The notes under the pieces: model-generated
Databases searched by the model: none
What the model saw: the letters and a program-made list of their open reading frames with translations, nothing else
Told to the model about the DNA's origin: nothing
Shown: piece by piece, positions 37,207 through 47,478 of the stretch
How the letters are laid out: every line of letters starts with the position of its first letter
How positions within the stretch are numbered: the stretch's first letter is position 1
Program-made: the position numbers and the translations under genes
Origin: Trueperella abortisuis
Lineage (GTDB): Bacteria > Actinomycetota > Actinomycetes > Actinomycetales > Actinomycetaceae
Reading direction: 5' to 3'
Assembly (NCBI RefSeq): GCF_030811095.1
Contig: NZ_JAUSQL010000001.1
Span: 62,001 to 126,000, forward strand
DNA length: 64,000 nt

Positions 37207-37452
37207 ATGGCCATTACCGTCTACACGAAGCCCTCGTGCGTGCAGTGCACCGCCACCAAGCGGGCGCTGAAGAAGCACGGCCTCGAGTTCGAGGAAGTCG
37301 ATCTGGTCGAGGATGCGGACGCGCTGGCGACCGTGAAGGCACTGGGCTACCAGCAGGCTCCCGTCGTCTTCGCCGACGGCGACCACTGGTCGGGTTACCG
37401 CCCGGACAAGATCAAGGCCCTCGCCGTCGACGTAGCGGAAGTGTCGGCCTAA
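37207..37452 (+). CDS. nrdH: NrdH-redoxin (glutaredoxin-like)
   Basis: 81 residues. The redox motif CVQC is at about residues 11-14 in [16 protein letters not shown], and the NrdH C-terminal segment is [12 protein letters not shown]. NrdH reduces class Ib ribonucleotide reductase, taking electrons from thioredoxin reductase. AGGAGA precedes the ATG at 37207. nrdI follows after 44 bp. Confidence 0.96.
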   Translation: MAITVYTKPSCVQCTATKRALKKHGLEFEEVDLVEDADALATVKALGYQQAPVVFADGDHWSGYRPDKIKALAVDVAEVSA

Positions 37453-37496
37453 GTGTTCGGGGCGGCTACGGTCGCCCCGAACGAGCCGGGTGCGCG

Positions 37497-37898
37497 ATGG
37501 TACACATCGTCTACTTCTCCTCCGCCACCAACAACACGAAGCGCTTCGTGGACAAGCTCGGCTTCCCGGCCGAGCGCATTCCTCTGCACGCGAAGGATCC
37601 CTTCCTCCACGTCACGGAGGAATACGTGCTGATCACCCCCACCTACGGTGGCGGCAACACGAAGGGCGCGGTGCCGAAGCAGGTCATCAAGTTCTTGAAC
37701 GACGAAGCGAATCGCTCCCTCATCCGCGGGGTCATCTCCTCGGGCAACACGAACTTCGGCGAAGCCTACTGCCTCGCGGGGGACATCATCTCCGCGAAAA
37801 CGAAGGTTCCACACATGTACAGGTTTGAACTCCTCGGCACTCCGCGGGACGTCGAGGTGGTTCGCAAAGGATTGGAAGAATTTTGGACGCAACTTTGA
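37497..37898 (+). CDS. nrdI: NrdI flavoprotein, class Ib RNR activation
   Basis: 133 residues. The flavodoxin-like FMN site has [16 protein letters not shown] and [19 protein letters not shown], followed by [15 protein letters not shown]. NrdI supplies the oxidant that assembles the dimanganese-tyrosyl cofactor of NrdF. The start ATG at 37497 reads MVHIVYFSS. Its last 16 bp overlap the start of nrdE, which indicates coupling. Confidence 0.96.
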   Translation: MVHIVYFSSATNNTKRFVDKLGFPAERIPLHAKDPFLHVTEEYVLITPTYGGGNTKGAVPKQVIKFLNDEANRSLIRGVISSGNTNFGEAYCLAGDIISAKTKVPHMYRFELLGTPRDVEVVRKGLEEFWTQL

Positions 37899-40030
37899 CG
37901 GATACGGGCGAGGAGAGTCTCGATCCGGCGCTGGACTACCACGCGCTTAACGCCCAGCTCAATCTCTACGACGCCGACGGCAATATTCAGTTCGACGCCG
38001 ATCGCCAGGCAGCCCGCCAGTACTTCCTCCAGCACGTCAATAAGAACACGGTCTACTTCCACGACTTGGAGGAGAAGCTGAAGTACCTCGTGGATGAGGG
38101 CTACTACGAGGCGGAGGTGCTTGGCCAGTACGACTTCGCGTTCATCAAGTCGCTGTTCAAGGCCTGCTACGCCCACAAGTTCCGCTTCCAAACCTTCCTT
38201 GGCGCGTTCAAGTACTACACCTCCTACACGCTCAAGACGTTCGACGGAACGCGCTACCTAGAGCGCTTCGAGGATCGCGTGTGCATCGTCGCCCTCTACC
38301 TCGCCCGCGGGGACGAGGAGATGGCGATGAACCTCATGGAGGAGATCATCACCGGCCGCTTCCAGCCTGCCACCCCGACGTTCCTTAACGCCGGCAAGGT
38401 GGCCCGCGGCGAGCTCGTGTCCTGCTTCCTGCTGCGCGTAGAGGACAACATGGAGTCCATCGCACGCGCGATCAACTCCTCCCTCCAGCTGTCCAAGCGC
38501 GGAGGCGGCGTCGCCCTCAACCTGTCCAACCTGCGTGAGCAGGGAGCGCCGATCAAGAAGATCCAGAACCAGTCCTCCGGCGTCAACCCGGTGATGAAGC
38601 TGCTGGAGGATTCCTTCTCCTACGCCAACCAGCTAGGCGCGCGCCAGGGCGCGGGTGCGGTCTACCTGCACGCCCATCACCCGGACATCATGCGATTCCT
38701 CGACACGAAGCGGGAGAACGCGGACGAAAAGATCCGCATCAAGACGCTCTCCCTCGGCGTCATCATTCCCGACATCACCTTCGAGCTGGCCAAGCAAAAC
38801 CAGGACATGTACCTGTTCTCGCCCTACGACGTGGAGCGCGTCTACGGCGTGCCCTTCACTGAGGTCTCGGTCAGCGAAAAGTACTACGAGATGGTGGACG
38901 ACCGGCGGATCAAGAAGAGCAAGATCAACGCACGCGCCTTCTTCCAGACCCTGGCGGAGATTCAGTTCGAATCCGGCTACCCCTACATCATCTTTGAGGA
39001 CACGGTGAACCGGGCCAACCCGATCGACGGGCGCATCACCATGTCGAACCTGTGCTCGGAGATCCTGCAGGTCTCGGAGGCATCCAGCTACAACCTCGAT
39101 CTTTCCTACGATCACGTGGGCAAGGACATCTCGTGTAATCTCGGCTCGCTCAACATCGCCAAGACGATGGACTCGCCGGACTTCGCCCGCACGATCCACA
39201 CCGCGATCCGCGCGCTGACCTCGGTGTCGGACCAGACGAACATCGAGTCGGTGCCGTCGATCAAGCGCGGCAACGACATGTCCCACGCGATCGGACTGGG
39301 CCAGATGAACCTCCACGGCTACCTCGGCCGGGAACGGATCTTCTACGGGTCGCCGGAGGCGCTGGATTTCACGAACATGTACTTCTACACGGTCACCTAC
39401 CACGCGATCCAGGCCTCCATGGAGCTGGCGCGCGAACGCGGGGAGGCCTTTGAAGGATTCGAGAAGTCGGACTACGCCAACGGCTCCTACTTTGACAAGT
39501 ACACCGAGAAGGAGTGGGCGCCGGAATTCGATCGGGTTAAGGAACTCTTCGCGAATATCCACATCCCCACCCAGGAGGATTGGAAGCAGCTGAAGGCCGA
39601 CGTCGCCAAGTACGGGATGTACAACCAGAACCTGCAGGCCGTTCCGCCCACGGGTTCGATTTCGTACATCAACAACTCGACGTCGTCGATCCATCCGATC
39701 GTGTCGAAGATCGAGATCCGCAAGGAGGGCAAGCTGGGGCGCGTCTACTACCCGGCCGCCTACATGACGAACGACAACCTCGAGTACTTCCAGGACGCCT
39801 ACGAGATCGGGCCGGAGAAGATCATCGATACCTACGCCGTGGCCACCCAGCACGTGGACCAGGGCCTGTCGTTGACGCTGTTCTATCCGGACACGGTCAC
39901 CACCCGCGACGTCAACCGCAACTACATTTACGCCTGGCGCAAGGGGATTAAGACCTTGTACTACATGCGCATCCGTCAGGCCGCCCTCGAGGGCACTGAG
40001 GTGGAGGGTTGCGTGTCCTGCATGCTCTAG
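37883..40030 (+). CDS. nrdE: Class Ib ribonucleotide reductase alpha subunit
   Basis: 715 residues, typical for NrdE. Catalytic residues fall in [16 protein letters not shown] (first Cys) and SNLCSEILQ (thiyl-radical Cys), with [20 protein letters not shown] near the radical site and the C-terminal redox pair in VEGCVSCML. It reduces nucleoside diphosphates to deoxy forms. It starts at a TTG inside nrdI with GGAAGAA upstream, a weak start that may keep expression in step with nrdI. Its partner nrdF is 4.2 kb away. Confidence 0.96.
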   Translation: MDATLTDTGEESLDPALDYHALNAQLNLYDADGNIQFDADRQAARQYFLQHVNKNTVYFHDLEEKLKYLVDEGYYEAEVLGQYDFAFIKSLFKACYAHKFRFQTFLGAFKYYTSYTLKTFDGTRYLERFEDRVCIVALYLARGDEEMAMNLMEEIITGRFQPATPTFLNAGKVARGELVSCFLLRVEDNMESIARAINSSLQLSKRGGGVALNLSNLREQGAPIKKIQNQSSGVNPVMKLLEDSFSYANQLGARQGAGAVYLHAHHPDIMRFLDTKRENADEKIRIKTLSLGVIIPDITFELAKQNQDMYLFSPYDVERVYGVPFTEVSVSEKYYEMVDDRRIKKSKINARAFFQTLAEIQFESGYPYIIFEDTVNRANPIDGRITMSNLCSEILQVSEASSYNLDLSYDHVGKDISCNLGSLNIAKTMDSPDFARTIHTAIRALTSVSDQTNIESVPSIKRGNDMSHAIGLGQMNLHGYLGRERIFYGSPEALDFTNMYFYTVTYHAIQASMELARERGEAFEGFEKSDYANGSYFDKYTEKEWAPEFDRVKELFANIHIPTQEDWKQLKADVAKYGMYNQNLQAVPPTGSISYINNSTSSIHPIVSKIEIRKEGKLGRVYYPAAYMTNDNLEYFQDAYEIGPEKIIDTYAVATQHVDQGLSLTLFYPDTVTTRDVNRNYIYAWRKGIKTLYYMRIRQAALEGTEVEGCVSCML

Positions 40031-40033
40031 CGG

Positions 40034-40079
40034 CCGGCAGCGGCTTGCCGTGACTGGCAGCATCCGGCAGCGGCTTGCC
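40034..40079. repeat. 16-bp direct repeats after nrdE
   Basis: CCGGCAGCGGCTTGCC occurs at 40034-40049 and again at 40064-40079, 30 bp apart. Related GCCGGCAGTT units recur at about 42264-42285. They lie in 3' intergenic DNA and have no clear role. Confidence 0.6.
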
Positions 40080-40107
40080 TTGGCGGGCCGCGTGGTCGCG
40101 AGGTAGA

Positions 40108-40143
40108 GGTGGAGGGTTTCCCGGCGACGGGAAGCCCTCCACC
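40108..40143 (+). terminator. Hairpin terminator of the nrdHIE operon
   Basis: GGTGGAGGGTTTCCC (40108-40122) pairs with 40129-40143 at 14 of 15 positions across a 6-base loop. The next bases are TTGAGGTTT. The remaining 300 bp to the next gene include TTGACA at 40203-40208 without a clear matching -10. Confidence 0.7.
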
Positions 40144-40445
40144 TTGAGGTTTAAGGGCGGTCTGGGTTCAGGGGGCGCTCTGTGTTTACGCAGTGGGGTA
40201 GGTTGACAGGGCGCGTCGCCGCCCTCGCGCCGGGAGGCTCGCCCGTCGCGCCCGGCGCCGCAGGAGGCCCGCCCGTCGTCCACCCCAAAAGGATGGCGAC
40301 ACTATCGGCCGGTGATGTTCTGAAACGGCTGGATGTATGGGGCAAGTCTCCGGTCAAGATGCGACACACCATGTTCAAGGTGCATAATCGTGGAGGGCGC
40401 CGCCCGGCGCACGCCCGATATCTGCTCGCGAACTTAGGGACACAC

Positions 40446-41453
40446 ATGGTCGACGCCTACATGCTTCTCTCCTACGGCGGCCCGAATAAGCCGGAGGACG
40501 TGGTTCCGTTCCTGCGCAATGCGGTGGCGGGCCGTGGCGTACCCGACGAGCGGCTGGCTCAAGTGGGCCAGCACTACTACCGCTTCGGGGGAAAGTCGCC
40601 GATCAACGAGCTCAACGCCGCGCTCGTCGATCGGCTACGAGTGGAGCTCGCCGCGCGCGGCGACCACACGCCGATCGCGGTAGGCAACCGGAACTGGCAT
40701 CCTTTCGGCCATGAGACCTTGACCGAGCTCTACGACGCCGGTGCTCGCACGGTCCGAACGCTCGCCACCTCGGCCTACTTCTCCTATTCTTCTTGCCGCC
40801 AGTATCGCGAAGACCTCGACCGATGGCACGCCCAGCTGGCCCATCCGGATCTGCACCTGGAAAAGGTCCGGCCGTTCTGGCAGACCCCTGGCTTCTACGC
40901 GGCCTACCTCGAGGTGGTGCGCGAGGCGCGGGCGGCCATGCCGGACGCGCGCCTCGTGTTCGTCACGCACTCGATCCCGACCGCGATGAACGCCACCGCC
41001 GGCCCGCCCGTCTACGACCTCCAGCACCGTCAGCTCATCGAGAGGTTGTGTGCGGAGCTCGGCGAGCCGGAGTGGGATCTGGCGTACTGTTCGCGCTCGG
41101 GTAGTCCGCATGTGGCCTGGCTCGAGCCCGACATCAACGACCATCTTGTCGAGCTTGCCGCCTCGGGCACGCGGGCCGTGATCGTTGTGCCGATCGGCTT
41201 CATTTCGGACCACATGGAGGTGGTCTACGATCTCGACGTCGAGGCGCGGGCCACCGCCGAACGCCTCGGGCTGGGCTACATGCGCGCGCCGACGGTCGAC
41301 GCCTCACCCGTCTTCGTCGCCCAGCTTGCTGACCTGCTCCAACACGGCGCCACCGGCTGCCCTGCCGGGTGCTGCCTCCCGACTCCACCCGCCGCACGGC
41401 GGGCCAACCAGAAAGAGGAAACCCATGACACACTCGACGCCCGGCGTGCCTGA
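40446..41453 (+). CDS. cpfC: Coproporphyrin III ferrochelatase
   Basis: 335 residues. Ferrochelatase motifs: LLSYGGPNKPEDV, HYYRFGGKSPIN, TSAYFSYSSCRQYREDL, FVTHSIPTAMN (metal His) and VVPIGFISDHMEVVYDLDVEA (Glu). It inserts iron into coproporphyrin III in the Gram-positive haem pathway, confirmed by the chdC gene directly downstream, which overlaps its 3' end by 29 bp. I chose the ATG at 40446 (MVDAYMLLSYGG); longer in-frame starts add a low-complexity leader. Confidence 0.93.
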   Translation: MVDAYMLLSYGGPNKPEDVVPFLRNAVAGRGVPDERLAQVGQHYYRFGGKSPINELNAALVDRLRVELAARGDHTPIAVGNRNWHPFGHETLTELYDAGARTVRTLATSAYFSYSSCRQYREDLDRWHAQLAHPDLHLEKVRPFWQTPGFYAAYLEVVREARAAMPDARLVFVTHSIPTAMNATAGPPVYDLQHRQLIERLCAELGEPEWDLAYCSRSGSPHVAWLEPDINDHLVELAASGTRAVIVVPIGFISDHMEVVYDLDVEARATAERLGLGYMRAPTVDASPVFVAQLADLLQHGATGCPAGCCLPTPPAARRANQKEETHDTLDARRA

Positions 41454-42216
41454 CGCCGCCGCTCACCCCGCCGCTCACCCCGCCCACGACGACGCCCGGC
41501 CGCATGCGCACGGCCACGCGCGCGGGGAGGTCCGCCCGATTGCCCAGCGCCTGAACGAGACCCGGCCGTTCGTCATGTGGTCGGTCTTCAAGGCTGATCC
41601 TGCCGTGACCGATCCAGCCGACATCGCGGCCAAGGTCGCCGCTGCGGAGGACGCCGTCGCGAAGACGGGCGTGACTGTCCGCGGATACTACGACGTGTCG
41701 GGGTTCCGCGCGGACGCGGACCTCATGGCGTGGTTCATCGCGGACACCGCCGAGGCCGCGCAGGCCGCCTACCGCGTGTTGCATCGGGGGCTCGGGCTGA
41801 CGCCGGTGTGGTCGGTGCTCAGCCAGCATCGTCCCGCCGAATACAATCCGGATCATCTGCCGGGCATGTTTGAGCGTGAGCCGGAGAAGTTCGCCGCGGT
41901 CTACCCGTTCGTGCGCTCCTATGACTGGTACCTGCTCGAGGACTGGAAGCGCGCCTCGATCATGCGTAACCATGCGGCGGCTGGCCGTCCGTTCGGCGAT
42001 CTCGTGACCTCGACGCTGGCCTCGTTCTCGCTGTCGGATTACGAGTGGGTGGTGGCACTCGAGGGCGAGAACCTCACGCGCATCGTTGACCTCATGTACG
42101 CCTTCCGTAAGACTGAGGCGCGCCTCTACGTCCGCCAGGACGTGCCCTTCTTCACGGGCGAGCGCGTCGGGCTTGGCGAGTGGGCGGGCCGATTGGTTAG
42201 CCCGCTCGGGCAGTAG
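41425..42216 (+). CDS. chdC: Coproheme decarboxylase (HemQ)
   Basis: 263 residues. A His/Ala-rich N-terminal leader of about 30 residues may bind metal. The chlorite-dismutase-like fold has RPFVMWSVFKAD, FVRSYDWYLLEDWKRASIMRNHAAAGR and FSLSDYEWVVALEGE; the His in IMRNHAAAG is the proximal haem ligand and the Tyr in SYDWY the radical site. It converts coproheme to haem b. The ATG at 41425 has AGAGGAAA upstream. Confidence 0.95.
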   Translation: MTHSTPGVPDAAAHPAAHPAHDDARPHAHGHARGEVRPIAQRLNETRPFVMWSVFKADPAVTDPADIAAKVAAAEDAVAKTGVTVRGYYDVSGFRADADLMAWFIADTAEAAQAAYRVLHRGLGLTPVWSVLSQHRPAEYNPDHLPGMFEREPEKFAAVYPFVRSYDWYLLEDWKRASIMRNHAAAGRPFGDLVTSTLASFSLSDYEWVVALEGENLTRIVDLMYAFRKTEARLYVRQDVPFFTGERVGLGEWAGRLVSPLGQ

Positions 42217-42233
42217 CTTGACGACGGCGTCGC

Positions 42234-42255
42234 GCCCGCCGGCTGCCCGGCGGGC
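42234..42255 (+). terminator. Hairpin after chdC
   Basis: GCCCGCCGG (42234-42242) pairs with CCGGCGGGC (42247-42255) across CTGC. It lies between convergent chdC and ogt, without a long T-run. Confidence 0.55.
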
Positions 42256-42284
42256 TCCTCGTCGCCGGCAGTTGCCGGCAGTTG

Positions 42285-42362
42285 CCGAAAGTTCTACTGA
42301 ATATATCGGCTACCGGTCGCTATGAGGGCCTGGTCGGCCTCAGATTCCTGATCTGTGTCGGG
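42285..42362 (+). repeat. Dispersed ~80-bp repeat, copy 1 (diverged)
   Basis: It matches the copies near 57, 58.1 and 59.8 kb: CCGA-AGTTCT, GAATATA-CGGCT, GGGCCTGGT, CTCAGATTC and TGTGTCGGG occur in the same order. It overlaps the 3' end of ogt, so the last ~23 residues of Ogt are encoded in it on the other strand. Confidence 0.7.
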
Positions 42363-42857
42363 GCACTCGCTGCGTTCGAGGGCGAGGAGGCGCCTCTTGC
42401 TGTCGAGGCCGCCGGCGTAGCCGGTCATGGACCCGTCGGCGCCGATAACGCGGTGGCAGGGCACAGCGATGAGCACCTGGTTCCGGCCGACTGCCGCGCC
42501 GATCGCTCGAGCGGAGGTGGGCCGGCCAAGCTTCTTCTCGACGATGACGGCCAGCTGGCCGTAGCTGACCGTGTGCCCATAGGGGATGGTGTGCAGGGCC
42601 TGCCAGGTGGCCTGCTGGAACGGCGTGCCGGTTTGCTCGATGCGGAAGTCGATGGTGGGGTTCCGGCCGGCGAAATATGCGTCGAGCCAGGCGGTGACCG
42701 GCGCGGCAGTGCTACCCGGCTCGGCAGAGAATGCGGACTTGGCTGCTATCGCGGTAGCCGCGTCGGCGGGAACATTTCGCGAGGTCCACAAGCCGCGCAG
42801 GGCGCCGTCGTAGGAGATGGTGAGGATCCCGATCGGGGAATCGTAGTGGTAGATCAC
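42294..42857 (-). CDS. ogt: Methylated-DNA-protein cysteine methyltransferase
   Basis: 187 residues. The C-terminal domain has TPFQQATWQALHTIPYGHTV, ARAIGAAVGRNQ and the active-site PCHRVIGADGSMTGYAGG. It repairs O6-methylguanine by moving the methyl group to its own cysteine, once. I chose the GTG at 42857, overlapping the upstream gene's stop by 4 bp. The conserved domain ends near LLALE; the extra ~23 residues lie inside a dispersed repeat and are probably an acquired tail. Confidence 0.92.
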   Translation of the reverse strand: MIYHYDSPIGILTISYDGALRGLWTSRNVPADAATAIAAKSAFSAEPGSTAAPVTAWLDAYFAGRNPTIDFRIEQTGTPFQQATWQALHTIPYGHTVSYGQLAVIVEKKLGRPTSARAIGAAVGRNQVLIAVPCHRVIGADGSMTGYAGGLDSKRRLLALERSECPDTDQESEADQALIATGSRYIQ

Positions 42858-44173
42858 GGCCGCCTCAGATGGTGGCTGTCGGGCGGCGTCTTTGCGGGCT
42901 GAGGTCGCGGTTCGGCAGATGGGATCGGAGCCGTGGCGGCATCGCTCGGGTGCAGCTCCGGCCCATGCGCCGGTTGTGCCAGCGCAGCTTGCGCGGGTTG
43001 TGTCTGCGCCGGCCTTGTCGGTTCCGCCGGTTGAGCCTGCGCCCGAGCTGGAGTCGGCCGGGCGAACCACTGAGAGAAGCGGTAGGTGACCCACTCAAGC
43101 GGGCCGCGCCGGAAGGGCAACAGCGCCCACAAGGTGCAAAACAGCACCACGAGTCCGGCGACCACGAGGAAGGGCGTGGCGGACTCGGTGTAGAACCAGT
43201 CTTCCTTGAAGTGCAGGCCGAAGGCGTGGCCGACGTAGGCGGTCAGCGACATGGACCCCACCGCCGAGATCGGGAAGAGCACGTGCTTGGCTAGCGGACC
43301 CAGCCACAGGCAGAGCGCGAGCAGGGCGATCCCGAAGCCGAGGTTCCCAATCACCGACGGGGTGGTGTTCGTGTGGGGTTCGGCGGTGAGAAAGTCCCAC
43401 AGGGTGAAGGGGCCCAGGTCGGGCGAGTACGTCATCGATTCGACGTCCACCTCGGGGGCGATGGTGGAGGTGGCCAGGTACGCGCTGCCGTAGCCGACGA
43501 CGGCGAGGGGCAGGCCGATGACCAGGAGCCGGATTCGGGCAGCGGGTGCGGTGAGGTCGGCGCGCCCGATGGCCATGCCGACGAGCACGTAGGCCATGTA
43601 GGCCAGGCCGGGGTAGGCACCGGCGACGAGGACGTCGTAGAGGAAGGCGTTGGGGCCGCCGTCGGCGAAGACCTCATAGGTGAACGAGAGATATTCGAGG
43701 AGGAAGATGAGTTGCGGGCCGACGACGGCGGTGACGCCCGCAGCGATCGCGAGCTTCCTAGCCGACCAGCTCAGGAGGGGGATGGCGAGCAGGAACCAGG
43801 CAGCGTAGAAGCCGAGGATGACGGCGATGATCGTGGGGAAGTTGGACAGGAAGGCGGAAAAGCCGAGGAGGACGACCGCGCGGCCTGCGATGCGTAGTTG
43901 GGCGTGGCGGAGCTGTTCGCCGGTGTAGACGACGTTGCGGCCGGAGAGGATGGCCAGTGAGATCCCGGCGAGCAGGGCGAACAGCGCCGACGAGCGGCCC
44001 AGGGGGATGTCTGCGAGGAAGTAGGCAAGGGTGCCTTCGCTGTACATGGCGGGGCGGACGTGGGCCCAAATCATGCCGAGGATTGCCAGGCCGCGGGCGA
44101 TGTCGATGCCGTGGATGCGGCCCCGATAGCGTTGCACGCCAGGTTCGGCGGGCGTTGTCGTGGAAGTGCTCAT
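42854..44173 (-). CDS. DUF418/heparan-acetyltransferase-like membrane protein
   Basis: 439 residues with about ten membrane helices. The N-terminal part has GRIHGIDIARGLAILGMIWA, typical of acyltransferase-like membrane proteins of the HGSNAT/DUF1624 group; the C-terminal segment SAVGSMSLTAYVGHAF and PFRRGPLEWVTYRFSQW fit DUF418. A Pro/Ala/Gln-rich cytoplasmic tail of about 60 residues follows. The substrate is unknown. It is coupled to ogt (GTGA overlap), an unexplained pairing. Confidence 0.82.
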   Translation of the reverse strand: MSTSTTTPAEPGVQRYRGRIHGIDIARGLAILGMIWAHVRPAMYSEGTLAYFLADIPLGRSSALFALLAGISLAILSGRNVVYTGEQLRHAQLRIAGRAVVLLGFSAFLSNFPTIIAVILGFYAAWFLLAIPLLSWSARKLAIAAGVTAVVGPQLIFLLEYLSFTYEVFADGGPNAFLYDVLVAGAYPGLAYMAYVLVGMAIGRADLTAPAARIRLLVIGLPLAVVGYGSAYLATSTIAPEVDVESMTYSPDLGPFTLWDFLTAEPHTNTTPSVIGNLGFGIALLALCLWLGPLAKHVLFPISAVGSMSLTAYVGHAFGLHFKEDWFYTESATPFLVVAGLVVLFCTLWALLPFRRGPLEWVTYRFSQWFARPTPARAQAQPAEPTRPAQTQPAQAALAQPAHGPELHPSDAATAPIPSAEPRPQPAKTPPDSHHLRRP

Positions 44174-44230
44174 TGAATAAGCCTATGGCTAATTCCGGCC
44201 GCTACCCTATGGAGCCGGGCGTGAGGGGCC

Positions 44231-44247
44231 ACACGTTGGGAAAGTGT
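44231..44247. promoter_or_regulatory. Weak NrdR-box-like inverted repeat before nrdF
   Basis: ACAC-GTTGGGAAA-GTGT. The outer ACAC/GTGT arms fit the NrdR repressor pattern, but the centre is not the usual AT-rich core and the site is 17 rather than 16 bp. No matching partner site is obvious before nrdH. An AT-rich GATATAAAA lies 24 bp downstream. Confidence 0.3.
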
Positions 44248-44278
44248 CGGAGGAACGTGCGAAGATATAAAAGGTTAG

Positions 44279-45256
<978 letters not shown>

Positions 45257-45267
45257 TCGCAGGTGAC

Positions 45268-45299
45268 GTGGCGGGCCAGGGGATTCCCTGGCCCGCCAC
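45268..45299. terminator. Bidirectional hairpin after nrdF
   Basis: A 14-bp perfect stem GTGGCGGGCCAGGG (45268-45281) pairs with CCCTGGCCCGCCAC (45286-45299) across GATT. It lies between convergent nrdF and the symporter gene. Confidence 0.75.
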
Positions 45300-45346
45300 G
45301 GTTATGTGTCGGCGCGCTCTTGAGGCGCTCCGAGCGCGCTACCTTT

Positions 45347-46618
45347 TTAGATTGCGCTCTCTTCTGTCGGCGTACCGCCGACGGAAGAGAGGTAGGTGCT
45401 GGCGTCGAACTCGGCGCGCGCCTTGAACGCCTCGGCACCCTCGGTTTGCTCAACGTTGCCGCCAGCGAAGCGGTCGATGATGAGGGCGATGGCGCCGTCG
45501 CCGGTCACGTTGGTGGCGGTACCGAAGGAATCAAGCGCAATGTAGGTGGCGATCATGAGGCCGATCATGGCGTCGTCGAAGCCGAGCATCGATTGCAGGA
45601 TGCCGACCGCCGCCATGATGGCCCCGCCGGGGACGCCGGGGGCGGCGACCATGATGACGCCGAGCATGAAGATGAAGCCGATGAACTGCAGGGCTGGCAT
45701 GGCGATGCCGTTCATCGCGATGACGGCGAGCGCGAAGGCGATGATCTTGGACATGGAGCCTGCCAGGTGGATCGTCGCGCACAGCGGGATCACGAAGGAG
45801 GCAACGGGCCGTGAGACGCCGGCCGCGATGGCCTGGCGCAACGTCACCGGGATGGTGGCTGCGGAGGACGAGGTCCCCAGCGCGGTGAAGTAGGCCGGAA
45901 GCATGGTGCCGATGGCCTTGAGCGGGTTCTTCTTCGCGATCGCGCCGGCGATCCCATACTGGGTGGCGAGGATGATGACCTCGAGGACGAGCACGAAGAC
46001 GACGACCTTGACCACCGCGGAGAGCACGTTGGCGATCTCACCGGTCTGCGTGAGGTTGAGGAAGATGCCAAAGATATGCAGCGGCAAGAACGGGACGATC
46101 ACCTTCGCGATAAGGGCGGTGACGATCTCCCGGAACTCGACGAAGCCCTTGCGGATGACGCCGCGCGGGGCGAGCGAGAGGCCAATGCCGAGGATGAAGG
46201 CGAGCACGAGTGCGGTCATCACGCCGAAGACCGCAGGAATCTCGAGTTGGGAAAGGTAGCCGGTGCCGGCGGAGGATTCGGAGCTGAGGTCGGGCTTGTC
46301 GGTGGTCGACAGGATCGAGGGATAGATCGCCTTCGCGGCGAAGTACGTCAGGAAGCCGCCGAACAGCGACGACGCGTAGGCTATTGCTGCCGTGATTCCT
46401 AGCCATTTGCCGGAGCCGCGACCAAGGTCAGCGATGGCGGGTACGATGAGGCCGACGATGATAAGCGGAATGGCGAACCCGAGGAACTGCGAGAAGATCT
46501 CGTTGAACGAGAAGAAGATGCGCGAGAGCCATTCGGGGAAAAAGAATCCGCACAGGATGCCAAGGGCGATGGCAAGCAGGACCCACGGAAGGATTCCGGC
46601 CTTTTTGAGCGTGGACAC
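45347..46618 (-). CDS. Dicarboxylate/amino acid:cation symporter (DAACS family)
   Basis: 423 residues with about eight membrane helices and two re-entrant loops. The serine-rich loop TALGTSSSAATIPVTLR, the substrate region GSMSKIIAFALAVIAMNG, and VPGGAIMAAV with YIALDSFGTATNVTGDGAIA are diagnostic. Members take up glutamate, serine, threonine or C4-dicarboxylates with Na+ or H+; the substrate cannot be fixed by sequence. GAGGAGCACC precedes the ATG. Confidence 0.93.
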   Translation of the reverse strand: MSTLKKAGILPWVLLAIALGILCGFFFPEWLSRIFFSFNEIFSQFLGFAIPLIIVGLIVPAIADLGRGSGKWLGITAAIAYASSLFGGFLTYFAAKAIYPSILSTTDKPDLSSESSAGTGYLSQLEIPAVFGVMTALVLAFILGIGLSLAPRGVIRKGFVEFREIVTALIAKVIVPFLPLHIFGIFLNLTQTGEIANVLSAVVKVVVFVLVLEVIILATQYGIAGAIAKKNPLKAIGTMLPAYFTALGTSSSAATIPVTLRQAIAAGVSRPVASFVIPLCATIHLAGSMSKIIAFALAVIAMNGIAMPALQFIGFIFMLGVIMVAAPGVPGGAIMAAVGILQSMLGFDDAMIGLMIATYIALDSFGTATNVTGDGAIALIIDRFAGGNVEQTEGAEAFKARAEFDASTYLSSVGGTPTEESAI

Positions 46619-46775
46619 GGGGTGCTCCTCTACCTAGTGTGTAATGTGCCTAATGTAGTGTTCCCCGATTCTCCCGCGCGTGTTCATCTTCCGGACGGAC
46701 TGTCCGCATGCTGGCCCTCGGGGTGCCGGTGGCGGAACCTCGGGGAGGGGCTCGTCCGCCCTGTAGGCTGAAGGC

Positions 46776-47348
46776 ATGTATCACGTGCTCGTTGTCTGTA
46801 CCGGAAACATCTGCCGTTCTCCCATGGGGGAGATCGTGCTTCGCGATCGTCTCGCGCAGGCGGGCATCGACGACGTCGTCGTCCGCTCCGCCGGCGTCTC
46901 CGCCGAGGAGACGGGCAACCCGATCGATCGACGCGCGGCGCGGGTGCTGCGCGAGTCCGGCCATCGCCTCCCCGACCATCACCGTGCGCACCGTGCCACG
47001 GACGACGAACTGCGCAGCGCGGACCTCGTCCTCGCAATGACCACGGGGCACGCCCGTTCGCTTCGGGGCATGCTCAGCCGGATCGGGGAGCCGCTGGCCA
47101 AGGTGCACCTCTGGCGCGAGTTCGACGGGACGACGCACGTGGCCCCCGGCGGCGTCTTCGGCGCGGGAGGCGCGCTCGAGGAGGACGCGTCCAAGGCCTC
47201 GCACTCGGCTAATCTCTACCAATCAGGCGGAGTCTTCGACGTGCCCGACCCCTGGTACGGCACCATGGAGGATTTCTACGACACCTACGAGGTGGTCGAT
47301 CGAGGCGCTCGCGGACTTGTGACCTATATCGGCGAGGCGATCCGTTGA
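46776..47348 (+). CDS. Low molecular weight protein-tyrosine phosphatase
   Basis: 190 residues. The P-loop VVCTGNICRSPMGE at residues 7-20 has the catalytic Cys and Arg, and the general-acid loop is DVPDPWYGTMEDFYDTY. It removes phosphate from tyrosine residues. An insert of about 30 residues (REFDGTTHVAPGG and neighbours) makes it longer than the usual ~155. It stands alone; no polysaccharide-export genes are adjacent. Confidence 0.93.
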   Translation: MYHVLVVCTGNICRSPMGEIVLRDRLAQAGIDDVVVRSAGVSAEETGNPIDRRAARVLRESGHRLPDHHRAHRATDDELRSADLVLAMTTGHARSLRGMLSRIGEPLAKVHLWREFDGTTHVAPGGVFGAGGALEEDASKASHSANLYQSGGVFDVPDPWYGTMEDFYDTYEVVDRGARGLVTYIGEAIR

Positions 47349-47360
47349 GGGTGCCGCGAA

Positions 47361-47447
47361 CAGGTCACTGACCTGCAGATCCGTGTGCTTTCGCCGCAAG
47401 CAAAAGGTCGTTGAACCGCACGGGTGGTAGGACTAACGTCACTGACG
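47361..47447 (+). promoter_or_regulatory. Promoter with paired GTCACTGAC palindromes before the dehydrogenase pair
   Basis: CAGGTCACTGACCTG (47361-47375) and CGTCACTGACG (47437-47447) are palindromes with the same 9-bp core. A -35-like TTGAAC (47411-47416) and -10-like TAACGT (47434-47439) lie 17 bp apart, and the second palindrome overlaps the -10. This looks like a repressor operator pair; the regulator is not identified. Confidence 0.55.
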
Positions 47448-47478
47448 CTAGGTATCCATCCTCGGAAAGGATTCTCCA

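Noticed and set aside
40182..40445. In-frame N-terminal extension of the ferrochelatase
   Set aside because: The added ~88 residues are low-complexity and unlike the family, whose conserved sequence begins at VDAYMLLSYGG.
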